In this document: positions 44,741 through 53,659 of the stretch, one piece after another | Layout: every line of letters starts with the position of its first letter | How positions within the stretch are numbered: position 1 is the stretch's first letter | DNA from: Flavobacterium glycines | GTDB taxonomy: Bacteria; Bacteroidota; Bacteroidia; Flavobacteriales; Flavobacteriaceae | Length of the DNA stretch: 64,000 nt | Assembly: GCF_900100165.1 (NCBI RefSeq) | Contig: NZ_FNEO01000007.1 | Location: 107,215-171,214, forward strand | Direction: 5' to 3' | Position numbers and translations under genes: made by a program | Notes under the pieces: model-generated | The model's input: the letters and a program-made list of their open reading frames with translations, nothing else | What the model was told of the DNA's origin: nothing | The model's database searches: none

Positions 44741-45406
44741 ATGTTAAAACGCCTACTTAGCTATTTATACCCCATAAAAATTTACAGTCAAAAATCAGAT
44801 TTAAGCAAATCAGTAGAAGTCACTTGGGCAAATGGTGATTTGGTTATTGATTCACTTAATACCAATTATTCATACGGTAGTCTGCAACGTATTTTGAAAT
44901 TGGGATTGAAAAATATTGGTTTTGCCAAAATAAAAAAAATGGAATCAGTTCTGGTTCTTGGAGTTGCAGGCGGGAGCGTAATTAAAACTTTAATAGATGA
45001 TATTGGGTTTTCGGGAAAAATAACCGGAGTAGAAATTGATTCGGAAATAGTTGAAATTGCCAATCGTTATTTTAAACTAGACAAAATCCCACAGCTCGAA
45101 ATTGTAATTGACGATGCCTTCGAATTTGTTTTAAAAACGAAAGACAAATACGATTTAATTATTATAGATATTTTTCAGGACACCAAAATGCCTAATTTTC
45201 TTTTTGAAACTTTTTTCATCGACCGTATTTGCTTTCTGTTGAAAAGCAAAGGCAGTATACTTTTTAACACTATGATTTTAAACGAAGCCGACAATCTTCG
45301 CAATCAAAAATTAATTAGCACATTCAGAAAAGGAAACTTCCTCATAAAATCAATTCCAAGAGTTGAAAAACACAACGAACTCATTGTTATCGAAAAATTA
45401 CTTTAA
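44741..45406 (+). CDS. Spermidine-synthase-like methyltransferase
   Basis: 221 residues from the ATG at 44741; a TTG at 44723 keeps the frame open but is not supported. The Rossmann core is that of SAM-binding and spermidine-synthase-like enzymes: VLVLGVAGGSVIKTL at about 71-85, GVEIDSEIVEIANRYF, and DDAFEFVL...YDLIIIDIF. The N-terminal beta-hairpin domain of true spermidine synthases is reduced, and the aminopropyl-acceptor residues are not evident, so a methyltransferase or unknown transferase is more likely. It precedes the channel-like gene by 72 bases. Confidence 0.8.
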   Translation: MLKRLLSYLYPIKIYSQKSDLSKSVEVTWANGDLVIDSLNTNYSYGSLQRILKLGLKNIGFAKIKKMESVLVLGVAGGSVIKTLIDDIGFSGKITGVEIDSEIVEIANRYFKLDKIPQLEIVIDDAFEFVLKTKDKYDLIIIDIFQDTKMPNFLFETFFIDRICFLLKSKGSILFNTMILNEADNLRNQKLISTFRKGNFLIKSIPRVEKHNELIVIEKLL

Positions 45407-45418
45407 CATTTCCCTCTT

Positions 45419-45439
45419 GAGATTAGTTTGACTAATCTC
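45419..45439. other. 9-bp hairpin between the methyltransferase and channel genes
   Basis: GAGATTAGT, TTG, ACTAATCTC is a perfect 9-bp palindrome 12 bases after the methyltransferase stop. A TTG within it opens the channel reading frame artificially. No T-run follows closely, so it may be a weak terminator or operator. Confidence 0.5.
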
Positions 45440-45478
45440 TATTATTTGTACTTTAGACTTGGAAAACAAATTCAAAAA

Positions 45479-46189
45479 ATGAAAAAGATAATCCGGAAAT
45501 TACTTTTAGGGAATGTAACTAATTTAAGTGACCCTAAGTTGAATCCAATTCAAAAACGAATTCAGAATATCAAAGCCATTTGGAACAACGATCATCAGGA
45601 TGATAATGGAATTGAAAAAATTGTTCGTTTGTTATTATCTTCTTCACAATTAATTTTTCCGGGGATTTACATAAAATATTTGGCTTCTAAAAAAGGAACT
45701 GAATATGAAGATTTGGCTATGGATTTCTATATTTTGACAAAAGTTACCATGCCATTAATTATTATCATTAATTATTGGCAACAATATCCTTATATCTTAG
45801 CAATAATGGTTTATGTAATGCTTGAAACAGTTTTATACATTCCTACATTAATTTTTGCATCCGATTTATTTTCAAAACCACGCTCCTATAAACGCTCGAT
45901 GCTTTTACTATTTTTTAATTATTTAGAAATTGTATTCGGATTTGCTGTTTTGTATTCTACCGGAGATTATTTAAATCAAAAGTTTGCCCATTGGTTTGAT
46001 GCAATTTATTTTAGTATGGTAACTTCTTCAACTATTGGTTTTGGAGATTTATATCCTGTAGCTGCTTTTGGAAAATTCTTAGTAATGACGCAATCGCTTT
46101 TGGTATTAATGTTTGTAGTTTTATTTTTAAATTTTTATTCCACTAAAATAGATTCCAAAGGCTATTTTGAAAAAAGCAAAAAAGACTAA
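45479..46189 (+). CDS. Two-TM potassium channel-like protein
   Basis: 236 residues from the ATG at 45479. Several hydrophobic segments are followed by a C-terminal pore domain: [19 protein letters not shown] holds the K+ selectivity filter (TIGFGD), then TM helix [21 protein letters not shown]. The N-terminal half has a basic soluble stretch followed by three membrane segments. A potassium or other cation channel is the family reading; gating domains are absent. Its stop overlaps the convergent kdsB stop by 4 bases. Confidence 0.85.
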   Translation: MKKIIRKLLLGNVTNLSDPKLNPIQKRIQNIKAIWNNDHQDDNGIEKIVRLLLSSSQLIFPGIYIKYLASKKGTEYEDLAMDFYILTKVTMPLIIIINYWQQYPYILAIMVYVMLETVLYIPTLIFASDLFSKPRSYKRSMLLLFFNYLEIVFGFAVLYSTGDYLNQKFAHWFDAIYFSMVTSSTIGFGDLYPVAAFGKFLVMTQSLLVLMFVVLFLNFYSTKIDSKGYFEKSKKD

Positions 46190-46911
46190 ACAATCTTTCT
46201 TGCTTTCTCTAAATCTTCTTTAGTATCGATACCAATTCCGGCATGAGTGGTTTCAACCATTTTAATTTGTTTGCCAAATTCCAAATAACGCAATTGTTCC
46301 AATTTTTCAGAAGCTTCCAAAGATTTCATTGGCAAATGGTAAAAATCCAACAAAGCCTGTTTTCTAAAAGCATACACCCCGATGTGTTTCATATAACGCA
46401 CACCTACATTTTTTTCTCTTGGATATGGAATCACCGAACGTGAAAAATACAACGCAAAGTTGTTTTGGTTCACCACCACTTTCACATTATTTGGATTGTT
46501 GATTTCTTCTTCGTCTTTGATTTCATACATCAATGAAGCCAAATCGACTTTTTTATCCACGTCATTTTTGAAAACTTCGATTACCTCTTTTAAAGGCTCA
46601 GCATTGATGAAAGGTTCGTCACCCTGAACATTGATTACAATATCAACATCCAAATTTTCCACCGCTTCAGCAATTCGATCACTCCCCGATTCGTGTTCTT
46701 TGATACTCATAATCGCTTTTCCGCCATGAGCAACAATTTCGTCAAAAATTAAATTGGAATCCGTTACCACAAAAACATCATCAAACAAATTCGTATTTAC
46801 TGCTGCCTGATAGGTTCTTAAAATGACTGTTTTTCCTCCAAGATCCTGCATTAATTTAGCATGAAATCTTGTGGAAGCGTAACGGGCGGGAATGACTGCT
46901 ATTATTTTCAT
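46186..46911 (-). CDS. kdsB: 3-deoxy-manno-octulosonate cytidylyltransferase
   Basis: 241 residues from the ATG at 46911. The frame is open to 46950, but a TATCTTTG box on the minus strand (46948-46955) and the inverted repeat 46926-46950 lie there, so the shorter start is right. It activates Kdo as CMP-Kdo for inner-core lipopolysaccharide. Motifs are [18 protein letters not shown] (nucleotide-binding loop), VVTDS, and VQGDEPFI. It complements the lipid A genes at 5480-10505, though not linked to them. Confidence 0.95.
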   Translation of the reverse strand: MKIIAVIPARYASTRFHAKLMQDLGGKTVILRTYQAAVNTNLFDDVFVVTDSNLIFDEIVAHGGKAIMSIKEHESGSDRIAEAVENLDVDIVINVQGDEPFINAEPLKEVIEVFKNDVDKKVDLASLMYEIKDEEEINNPNNVKVVVNQNNFALYFSRSVIPYPREKNVGVRYMKHIGVYAFRKQALLDFYHLPMKSLEASEKLEQLRYLEFGKQIKMVETTHAGIGIDTKEDLEKARKIV

Positions 46912-46925
46912 AGTGAATTTTATTT

Positions 46926-46955
46926 TTGCCACAAAGGCAGAAAGTGGCAAAGATA
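46926..46955 (-). promoter_or_regulatory. kdsB promoter box with overlapping inverted repeat
   Basis: TATCTTTG (46948-46955, minus strand) overlaps TTGCCAC/GTGGCAA arms (46926-46932 and 46944-46950). The repeat would form a hairpin in the 5' leader. Confidence 0.5.
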
Positions 46956-47045
46956 GATTTAAATTTTTTATAGAAATTAATTAACTAGTAAATTTAATTA
47001 TTTCTCAATTTTGGCTACTAAGAAAGCTATAAATATTAATTTGAC

Positions 47046-48299
47046 TTATTTTTTAAGTTCTTCTTTGATAATTTCAGCATTATCACATGCCGCTAAAAAA
47101 CCGTTATACCATATACTTAATGGATATTTTTTATTTCTCGAAAATTCAAAAGAATTATTTTTCTTATAATCAATTATAGTATCGGGAGGCAAACATATGC
47201 TACCATTACCCATTTCATCTCCATTAAACGGAATAGTTTCAAACAACCTATAGCTCCATGAATCAGGTCTTTTGTACATTGCTTCTGTTTCGTCAGGAAA
47301 ATAATCAATTACTACAACCTGTCTTTTTTTTGTAGATTCCATTCGGTGTGAAGGAAATAATTGATTCAAATGTAAATCACTAAAACCATAACCAATAAAA
47401 AGAATTGCATCAGAATCATGTATTAATTTATCTATTTTCATATAATATTGACGAAATGGTTCTCTTAGAATTTGATTAGATTTATCTAATCCAGTAATAA
47501 TAGTTGAATTTAAAAAGTAATTACCTTCACTGGTATAATTTACATTTCTTTGAGAAGATCTATCTTCAAAATTCATATCCAAACTATTATTCCAAGTTAT
47601 TTCATGCATTTTAACTCCTTTACCATTCATCGTAAAATGTACTGAACCATGAATATGATAACAAAAATTCCAATTGTCATGATAAAATTGATTTTTATCA
47701 AATTTACCTGTATCTACATCAAAACCAGTAAACAAATCTGGAAGCGTTTTTAAAATTACATTATCATAATTTAAATTTATAAAACCAATCTCAAACTCTT
47801 CTTTTAAAATCTCAAAAAACGCTCTAACTTTTGAAAGTTCACTTCCTTTATTCAACTCTAACTCTCTACATTTCTTTCGTATATGATGTAATAATTTATC
47901 AACTAAATATGATTGAAGTTGTTTGAAATCATCTGCATCAGGCATCACTGTTTTTTCAAAATATCTTTTTATTTCAGGAAACTCTTTTATTTTAAAAAAT
48001 GCTTTTAACCCTTTATCATTTTTATAATCTCTATGCAAAGTATTACTCATTGACGATAAAAACTGAATTATATATAAAATAGATTCAAAATTTTGTTCCA
48101 AGGTTTGACTATTCCCTTGAGTTAAATAATATTTTTCTACTTCTTCTTTAACCCATCTATATAGATTTCCGCTTTCATGAGAATTTAAAGAATAATTTTC
48201 ACTTGCCCAATTATCAAATAATTTATCAATCTCTCTTACTGAAGGCATCCCTAATTCTATTGATCCCCCTGCTCCAACAACGATTAAAAGTTTCTTCAC
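47046..48299 (-). CDS. SIR2-like protein, orphan candidate defence NADase
   Basis: 417 residues. All SIR2-like core motifs are visible: the N-terminal VVGAGGSIELGMPS (GAGxS nucleotide loop), INLNYDNVI (the NYD asparagine and aspartate), CYHIHGSVHF with the putative catalytic His, and LFIGYGFSDLHLNQ. The rest is a helical insert (about 60-150) and an unclassified C-terminus. SIR2-like domains of this kind in bacteria are NAD-depleting effectors in several anti-phage systems, but here no TIR, Argonaute, HerA or other partner is adjacent. The gene is more AT-rich in feel than its neighbours, which hints at transfer. A stand-alone SIR2-type effector is plausible; unproven. Confidence 0.82.
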   Translation of the reverse strand: MKKLLIVVGAGGSIELGMPSVREIDKLFDNWASENYSLNSHESGNLYRWVKEEVEKYYLTQGNSQTLEQNFESILYIIQFLSSMSNTLHRDYKNDKGLKAFFKIKEFPEIKRYFEKTVMPDADDFKQLQSYLVDKLLHHIRKKCRELELNKGSELSKVRAFFEILKEEFEIGFINLNYDNVILKTLPDLFTGFDVDTGKFDKNQFYHDNWNFCYHIHGSVHFTMNGKGVKMHEITWNNSLDMNFEDRSSQRNVNYTSEGNYFLNSTIITGLDKSNQILREPFRQYYMKIDKLIHDSDAILFIGYGFSDLHLNQLFPSHRMESTKKRQVVVIDYFPDETEAMYKRPDSWSYRLFETIPFNGDEMGNGSICLPPDTIIDYKKNNSFEFSRNKKYPLSIWYNGFLAACDNAEIIKEELKK

Positions 48300-48419
48300 A
48301 ATATTTATATTTTATAAGGTCTACAAACTATTTAAAACTAAATAACAAAAACAATTTAAACAACTAAATTATATAATCTTTATCGAAATCGTACCCAAAG
48401 AATTTAAATTCGAATCAAC

Positions 48420-48446
48420 AAAAAACCTCACTAAATTAGAGTGAGG
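48420..48446 (-). terminator. Terminator of the 41-residue ORF
   Basis: CCTCACT (48426-48432) pairs with AGTGAGG (48440-48446), a 7-bp stem, followed on the minus strand by T6. It lies about 32 bases downstream of the small ORF stop and upstream of the SIR2-like gene. Confidence 0.75.
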
Positions 48447-48477
48447 CTAATTTTTTATATCAAAAAATCATTAATAC

Positions 48478-48603
48478 TTATTCCCATAAATCTTCTATAG
48501 AGATTGTGTTACATTCACCTCGTTTATATTCTTCTCTACCTTCTTCAACTAATTTCACAAAATCAGGATTGTAATAACAATCATTTTCATTTATTACACT
48601 CAT
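48478..48603 (-). CDS. 41-residue antitoxin-like small protein
   Basis: Sequence features are an N-terminal MSVINENDCYYNPDF, then a Lys/Glu-rich helix (KLVEEGREEYKRGE) and the ending ISIEDLWE. The final half resembles the C-terminal tails of small Bacteroidota antitoxin-like proteins (DUF2683 group), which run Pro-x-Phe, a helix, then a xDLWK/E end. It lacks their N-terminal half and no toxin gene is visible nearby. The frame is clean with a terminator downstream. It could be a remnant antitoxin or a small unit paired with the SIR2-like gene. Confidence 0.5.
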   Translation of the reverse strand: MSVINENDCYYNPDFVKLVEEGREEYKRGECNTISIEDLWE

Positions 48604-48668
48604 AAAAAATAGTTTAAAAGTTATTTTTACAAAAATAATGAAAAACAATAATTCCTTAAATAACTAGT

Positions 48669-49505
48669 CTAAACAATCTTCACCGAAGTCATACTCAAAG
48701 AACCACCTAATAATTTATCATTAAACAAACTCAATTCTTCGTTTTTTTCTTTGAGACCCAAAGTATAAATTAAAGGTAAATAATGTTCCGGTGTTGGGAT
48801 TGCCAGTTGCACTGCCGTACCTCTTTTTTCATAATCAATCAAAGCCTGGAAATTTCCATCTAATAAATAAGAGTTCACTTTTTCTCTGGCTTCCATTGCC
48901 CAGTCAAAACCATAATTATCTACGTCCATATTATAGAAATCCACTAATCGTAAATTATGAACTATATTTCCGCTACCTATTATAAGGATACCTTTATGGC
49001 GCAAAGCACTTAATTTTTGTGCCAACTCAAAATGATATTGTGGCGATTTAGAATAATCAATGCTCAACTGAATCACCGGAACATTGGCTTCGGGATACAA
49101 ATGTTTTATCACACTCCAGGCACCATGATCCAATCCCCATTCGTGATCGAGTTCAACTTCTATTGGTAATAACAATTCTTTAGTATCAATTGCCAACTCC
49201 GGACTTCCCTGAGCGGGATATTGAACCGCAAACAATTCTTTAGGAAAACCACCAAAGTCATGAATCGTTCGGGGCATTTCCATCGCGGTGACTTTTGTCC
49301 CTTTGGTAAACCAATGCGCCGAAATACACAAAATAGCATTGGGCTGCGGTAAAGTTTTTGCCAAATTTCTAAAACCTGCTACAAACTGATTTTCTTCAAT
49401 GGCGTTCATCGGACTTCCATGTCCCAGGAACAATACAGGCATTTTTTCGGTATTCGAAAAAGTACTTGAAATTTTATGTAGGTCGTTGAGTGTGTTCATA
49501 AACAA
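48669..49505 (-). CDS. ygiD: 4,5-DOPA extradiol dioxygenase (YgiD/LigB family)
   Basis: 278 residues. A class III extradiol ring-cleaving fold: PVLFLGHGSPMNAI (metal His) near residue 23-36, ISAHWFTKGT, HEWGLDHGAWSVIKHLYPEA with further His, and GSGNIVHNLRLV. The family opens catechol rings such as DOPA with nonheme iron or zinc; the native substrate is unknown. It is followed by no partner. It is on the same strand as qorB, 146 bases downstream, but a hairpin lies between. Confidence 0.92.
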   Translation of the reverse strand: MFMNTLNDLHKISSTFSNTEKMPVLFLGHGSPMNAIEENQFVAGFRNLAKTLPQPNAILCISAHWFTKGTKVTAMEMPRTIHDFGGFPKELFAVQYPAQGSPELAIDTKELLLPIEVELDHEWGLDHGAWSVIKHLYPEANVPVIQLSIDYSKSPQYHFELAQKLSALRHKGILIIGSGNIVHNLRLVDFYNMDVDNYGFDWAMEAREKVNSYLLDGNFQALIDYEKRGTAVQLAIPTPEHYLPLIYTLGLKEKNEELSLFNDKLLGGSLSMTSVKIV

Positions 49506-49585
49506 ATATATTTAAATCTTTTTTAGCATTAAGAAATTTAGCTCATTCGAATTTAGTCCATTTTCTTTCGCTTCTAAAATAGTAC

Positions 49586-49626
49586 AACCACAAATTACAC
49601 CTATTATATAGATGTAATTTGTGGTT
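49586..49626. repeat. 14-bp perfect intergenic hairpin
   Basis: AACCACAAATTACA (49586-49599) is the exact complement of TGTAATTTGTGGTT (49613-49626), and the 13-base loop itself can pair CTAT with ATAG. It lies 26 bases after the qorB stop on the minus strand. No U-run, so a transcript-end hairpin or repeat element. Confidence 0.75.
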
Positions 49627-49651
49627 AACAAAACTGCAATCTTTTAATTTT

Positions 49652-50530
49652 TTATTTAGAATAAACTTGTTTCAAAAAATCATTCAGACTTGCAGGTTTT
49701 CTACCTAATAATTTTTCCAAATCACTTGAATCAGTTTGAAACTCTCCTTGTTTAATAGCTTCTGCAAAACCTACAAACATTCCGATGTATTCACCCGGAA
49801 CTCCTGCGTTTTTTAAAACTTCGGCATATTCTTCTGAAGCCGGACTTATGTATGCTATTTCTTTATTTGTTATTTTACTTAAAGTTTCGGCAATATCCTG
49901 AAAAGAATAATTCTCAATATTATTCATACTGTATTCTTTGCTTTCATTTGCGTCTGAAATCAACACATTGGCTGCTGCTTCGGCCAAATCATTTCTGGAA
50001 ACATAAGCTGCCTGACCTTCTCCTGCCGGAAAATAAATCCCTGATTCTAAAACCTGCTCTCCTAAAAACATCGGCAATACATCCAGGTACAAATTATTTC
50101 TAAAAATAGTATAGTTGATTCCGCTTGCTTTGATTGCATTATCGGTATCAATATGCGATTGGGCTAAAAAAACAATTGGAGAAGTTTCAGTTTCATTTTT
50201 ACGTTCGAAACTTGTATATATTATATGTTTCACTCCGGCTTCTTTTGCTGCCCGAACGGCATTCAATTGTTGTTTACTTCGGTTTACCAAATCAGTTCCG
50301 GAAACCAACAACAGTTTATCGATACCCTGAAAAGCTGCCAGCAAAGAATCGTAATTATCATAATCTCCTATTTTCAAACTAATTCCTTTTGCTGCCAATT
50401 CGGATGCTTTTGCTTCGTCTCTAACCAAAGCCGAAATGTTTGCTGCATCTACACCTTTTTTCAACAGAAAATCAATTGTTAATTTTCCGAAATTCCCTGT
50501 AGCACCTGTAACTAAAATCTTTGCACTCAT
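49652..50530 (-). CDS. NAD(P)H-binding quinone oxidoreductase-like (QorB/NmrA type)
   Basis: 292 residues. An atypical short-chain dehydrogenase: the N-terminal VTGATGNFGKLTIDFLLKKG binds NAD(P), VSGTDLVNRSKQQLNAVRAAKEAGVKHI (given in parts) is typical of the QorB/NmrA branch, and FAEAIKQGEFQ, then the C-terminal LLGRKPASLNDFL are standard ends. It reduces quinones or acts as a redox sensor. It is divergent from an HxlR regulator, a common pairing for redox-stress control, and shares with it the palindrome at 50614-50629. Confidence 0.9.
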   Translation of the reverse strand: MSAKILVTGATGNFGKLTIDFLLKKGVDAANISALVRDEAKASELAAKGISLKIGDYDNYDSLLAAFQGIDKLLLVSGTDLVNRSKQQLNAVRAAKEAGVKHIIYTSFERKNETETSPIVFLAQSHIDTDNAIKASGINYTIFRNNLYLDVLPMFLGEQVLESGIYFPAGEGQAAYVSRNDLAEAAANVLISDANESKEYSMNNIENYSFQDIAETLSKITNKEIAYISPASEEYAEVLKNAGVPGEYIGMFVGFAEAIKQGEFQTDSSDLEKLLGRKPASLNDFLKQVYSK

Positions 50531-50613
50531 TATTTTTATGTTTTATGATTTATTTTTATTCAAAGTTAAGTACATTTGCTATATAAAATATACCTACATA
50601 CTAAAATACACTA

Positions 50614-50629
50614 CTATACTTTTGTATAG
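50614..50629. promoter_or_regulatory. Operator-like palindrome on the hxlR promoter
   Basis: CTATACTTTTGTATAG is two perfect 6-bp arms around TTTT. Inside it TACTTTTG (50617-50624) fits the TAnnTTTG -7 box, 26 bases before the hxlR ATG. Binding here would block transcription of hxlR and could reach the divergent qorB promoter. Confidence 0.7.
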
Positions 50630-50650
50630 CAACAATAAAATCAACAGATT

Positions 50651-51019
50651 ATGGAAATAGAAAATGTAATCAGTTTTAAAGAAGCCAAAGCCTGCCCAAT
50701 TCAATTTGTACTGGCAGTTAATGATACTTTGAATGTAATTAACGGTAAATGGAAATTGCCAATTATAGGTTCCTTATTATTTGAAAAAAGACGTTTTACC
50801 GATATTCAACGTAATATTCCAAAAATCACTCCCCGAATGTTATCCAAAGAATTGAAAGATTTAGAAATGAACGGAATGGTCAAACGTACCGTTTATGACA
50901 CTACACCTATTACAGTGGAATATGAATTGACCGAATCGGCTAAATCATTGAGTGATGTTTTGGATAAAATGTTAGAATGGGGAATTCAACATAGAGAAGC
51001 AACGATTGCCAAAAATTAA
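50651..51019 (+). CDS. HxlR-family transcriptional regulator
   Basis: 122 residues. A winged helix with the usual HxlR core: CPIQFVLAVNDTLNVINGKWKLPI at about 13-36, RFTDIQRNIPKITPRMLSKELKDLE in the recognition helix region, and VEYELTESAKSL at about 84. A single Cys13 near the N-terminus is in the position used for redox sensing by members such as YodB/HypR, so redox control of the divergent qorB gene is a good hypothesis. Confidence 0.92.
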   Translation: MEIENVISFKEAKACPIQFVLAVNDTLNVINGKWKLPIIGSLLFEKRRFTDIQRNIPKITPRMLSKELKDLEMNGMVKRTVYDTTPITVEYELTESAKSLSDVLDKMLEWGIQHREATIAKN

Positions 51020-51044
51020 TCGACAATTGTGGCTTTACTTTTTT

Positions 51045-51304
51045 ACCATTAAGAAATTAAGAATCTTAAGCTTCTACTTTACCTAATGAATCTTAGTCTT
51101 AATGATTTAAAAACAAAAAACTTTACGGTTAGCTTTTTTACCACATAAGGCATAAAAGTTTTTTTTCCTCAGCCTAACCTCACTAAAGCTTTATAAAAGC
51201 CCATATAAGTAAATGGATAAAATATCTTTGCGGATAATCTTTCGTAAATCTTTTAAAACTTTGCGGTTAAAAAGACAAAACTTAATAACTTAAATCTTAA
51301 TGGT
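51045..51304. repeat. Degenerate intergenic element bounded by a 10-bp inverted repeat
   Basis: ACCATTAAGA (51045-51054) and TCTTAATGGT (51295-51304) bound a 240-base ORF-free segment with internal direct repeats (ACTTTACGGTTA near 51120 and ACTTTGCGGTTA near 51259). The words match filler sequence common between flavobacterial genes. It accounts for the gap between hxlR and the helicase. Confidence 0.5.
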
Positions 51305-51318
51305 TTATTTTTTAAACG

Positions 51319-52740
51319 TTAATCAACAAAACTTTCATCTTTGAAACCTATTAAATATAATTTGTTTTTGGCACGGGTCATTGCGGTGTACAACCAGCGA
51401 ATGTAATCTCTGTCAATTCCATTAGGCAAATATGGTTGTTCGATAAAAACCGTGTTCCATTGTCCACCTTGTGATTTGTGACAAGTAATGGCATAAGAAA
51501 ATTTTACCTGAAGTCCGTTGAAATATTCATTGGCTTTGACTTTCTGGAATTGTTTGAATTTGGTTTCGCCTTCATAATCTTTCAATACTTCCTGATATAA
51601 TCTGTTTGATTCTTCGTAAGTCAAAGAAGGCGATTCACTTTTTATAGTATCCAATAATAAAACGGTTTCAAAAGGTTTTTGATTTGGGTAATCGACCATA
51701 CGGATTTTTACTTTGGCAAACTTAAAACTATACAATTCGACAATTTTAAAAATTTCCAGAATTTCGATAATATCACCATTAGCAATAAAACCCGCTTCAT
51801 CGGATTCTTTCAGCCAAAAATAGTTGTTCTTCACCACCATCAAAAAATCACCTGTGGAAAGTTCGCTTTCTTTATCCAAAATTTTAGACCTGATTTGCTC
51901 ATTATATTGATTGGCTCTTTTATTCGAACGAACAATAAAAGCCGTGTCTTCGATACTATAATTACTATAAGCCGAATTGATGGCATCCTGAATATCGTAA
52001 CCATCAACTAATCGAACAATATCTTTGAACTTTCTGACATCAAACTGAAAATCGGTAATGAAAGAATCTTTTAATAATTCGCGAAGTTCGGTTGCATTAT
52101 GCAAAATTCCGGAACTCTCTTCCTGACGCATTACTTCATCGAGTTCGATATAATCAACATCCTTATTATAATTCATACTTAGCGTTTGAATATCTAGCGC
52201 CGGACTAACATCTAAATTCACCGGAGGCAACTGAGCGGTATCACCCAGCAAAATCATTTTACAATTGGTTCCCGAATAGACATAAGAAATCAGGTCGTCG
52301 AGTAAAGAACCATTGGCATACATTTTAGAATCAGAATCTACATCTGAAATCATCGAAGCTTCATCGACTATAAAAACAGTATTTTTATGTTTGTTTTGTT
52401 GTAATGTAAAAGAAACTCCACCACCTGAATTTTTCTTTGGGAAATAGATTTTCTTGTGAATGGTAAATGCCGGTTTCTCCGAATAATTGGCAATTACTTT
52501 TGCCGCGCGACCTGTTGGTGCCAGCAAAACATATTTTTTATTGATCTCTCCCAGATTATTTACAATAGTCGAAATCACTGTAGTCTTCCCTGTTCCCGCA
52601 TATCCTTTAAGTACAAAAATGCTGTCATTACTAGTTTCGGTCAAAAAAATCGCAATCTTCTGAAAAAAAATATCCTGATTGTAAGTAGGTGAAAACGGGA
52701 ATCTCTTTTTTAAAAGACTGTAAAACTGGAAGGAAATCAT
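51319..52740 (-). CDS. RecD2/PIF1-like SF1 DNA helicase
   Basis: 473 residues. Walker A GYAGTGKTTVISTIV at about 45-59, Walker B VFIVDEASMISD, motif III LLGDTAQLPPV, and a UvrD-C2 end with SYAITCHKSQGGQW (motif V) and WLYTAMTRAKNKLYLIG (motif VI). It is shorter than RecD2 and has no N-terminal HhH extension. It belongs to the ATP-dependent RecD-like helicases of Bacteroidota, probably 5'-3' on DNA. Single gene. Confidence 0.93.
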   Translation of the reverse strand: MISFQFYSLLKKRFPFSPTYNQDIFFQKIAIFLTETSNDSIFVLKGYAGTGKTTVISTIVNNLGEINKKYVLLAPTGRAAKVIANYSEKPAFTIHKKIYFPKKNSGGGVSFTLQQNKHKNTVFIVDEASMISDVDSDSKMYANGSLLDDLISYVYSGTNCKMILLGDTAQLPPVNLDVSPALDIQTLSMNYNKDVDYIELDEVMRQEESSGILHNATELRELLKDSFITDFQFDVRKFKDIVRLVDGYDIQDAINSAYSNYSIEDTAFIVRSNKRANQYNEQIRSKILDKESELSTGDFLMVVKNNYFWLKESDEAGFIANGDIIEILEIFKIVELYSFKFAKVKIRMVDYPNQKPFETVLLLDTIKSESPSLTYEESNRLYQEVLKDYEGETKFKQFQKVKANEYFNGLQVKFSYAITCHKSQGGQWNTVFIEQPYLPNGIDRDYIRWLYTAMTRAKNKLYLIGFKDESFVD

Positions 52741-52778
52741 TGTTGTTATTTTGCTGCAAATTACGCCAATTAAAAATG

Positions 52779-52825
52779 AATAGCAATGACAATATCAATA
52801 GCAAAAAACAATTTCAATAGCAATG
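52779..52825. repeat. CAAT-rich short repeat array
   Basis: Irregular repeats of CAATagCAATgaCAATatCAAT type run downstream of the secreted unknown gene. A matching array in the opposite orientation lies at 53660-53711. Confidence 0.55.
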
Positions 52826-53452
52826 TCAATAAAACAACTTATCATAAATATCAAATTTTTCAAATGGAACAATCCCAAAATCTTTTTTTGTCAAAATAGT
52901 TTCACCCGCTTTAACAACTGCTTCTGCATCTGGATTATTATCTGGATTAAGCTTAAAATATTCGGTTCCAACTCTATGCAAAAACCAATTCTCTTTTAAG
53001 TTATCATATTTAAAAGTAATAATCTTTGACCATTTATCATTACCACCAACGGTATAATGCTCAACTGAAAAATAACCATTCTTTATTTTCACACCTTCAA
53101 AAGAATCTCCATGAATAGCTCCAGAACAATCAACACATAAAACCGAATTATCATTACGCGCTCTTAATTCTAATTTATTATTTGAATTTCCAATTAAAAT
53201 TAACAAAGGTCTCTTTTCTGGCTTATCCTCATTGAAATTTGAAAGGATTGCTTCATTATTTTTCTTTAATACTAATATATAATCATCATAATTATCATAA
53301 TTCAGATTTCCTCTTACTGTACCGAGAATTTCATAGCCTTTAGGTACAAATTTTAAAATCTGATTTTTATTAGATAGAGTTATTACATCTTTATTAAAAT
53401 CTTGTGCCGAAATATGCAAAGCAAATAACATTGTTATAATTAGGTACTTCAT
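52826..53452 (-). CDS. Secreted protein of unknown function
   Basis: 208 residues with a signal peptide (about 1-16, ending ISAQ, a common flavobacterial cleavage context). The mature part has two cysteines close together (VLCVDCSG) and a C-terminal globular region ending with FEKFDIYDKLFY. I do not recognise the family; a weak resemblance to FG-GAP-like or integrin-alpha blades (NLNYDNYDDYILV) was noted. It is flanked on both sides by CAAT-rich repeats. Confidence 0.72.
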   Translation of the reverse strand: MKYLIITMLFALHISAQDFNKDVITLSNKNQILKFVPKGYEILGTVRGNLNYDNYDDYILVLKKNNEAILSNFNEDKPEKRPLLILIGNSNNKLELRARNDNSVLCVDCSGAIHGDSFEGVKIKNGYFSVEHYTVGGNDKWSKIITFKYDNLKENWFLHRVGTEYFKLNPDNNPDAEAVVKAGETILTKKDFGIVPFEKFDIYDKLFY

Positions 53453-53659
53453 TCTTTTAATTAATATAGATTGATTATTTTCAAATATAACGCCTTTTAG
53501 TAAAAGAAATATATTCTTACTTTATTTAATAACATATCAAAATAAAATTGACTTTTTGGCATCAAATCTCTTTTCTACCTATTATATATGTATTAAGTAA
53601 TCTGCATTTAAACATCACTCGATATTAATTTAATCATTTCAATTGTAATTGATTTATTT

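Noticed and set aside
50115..50482. Several plus-strand frames opposite qorB
   Set aside because: All are antisense shadows without family features.
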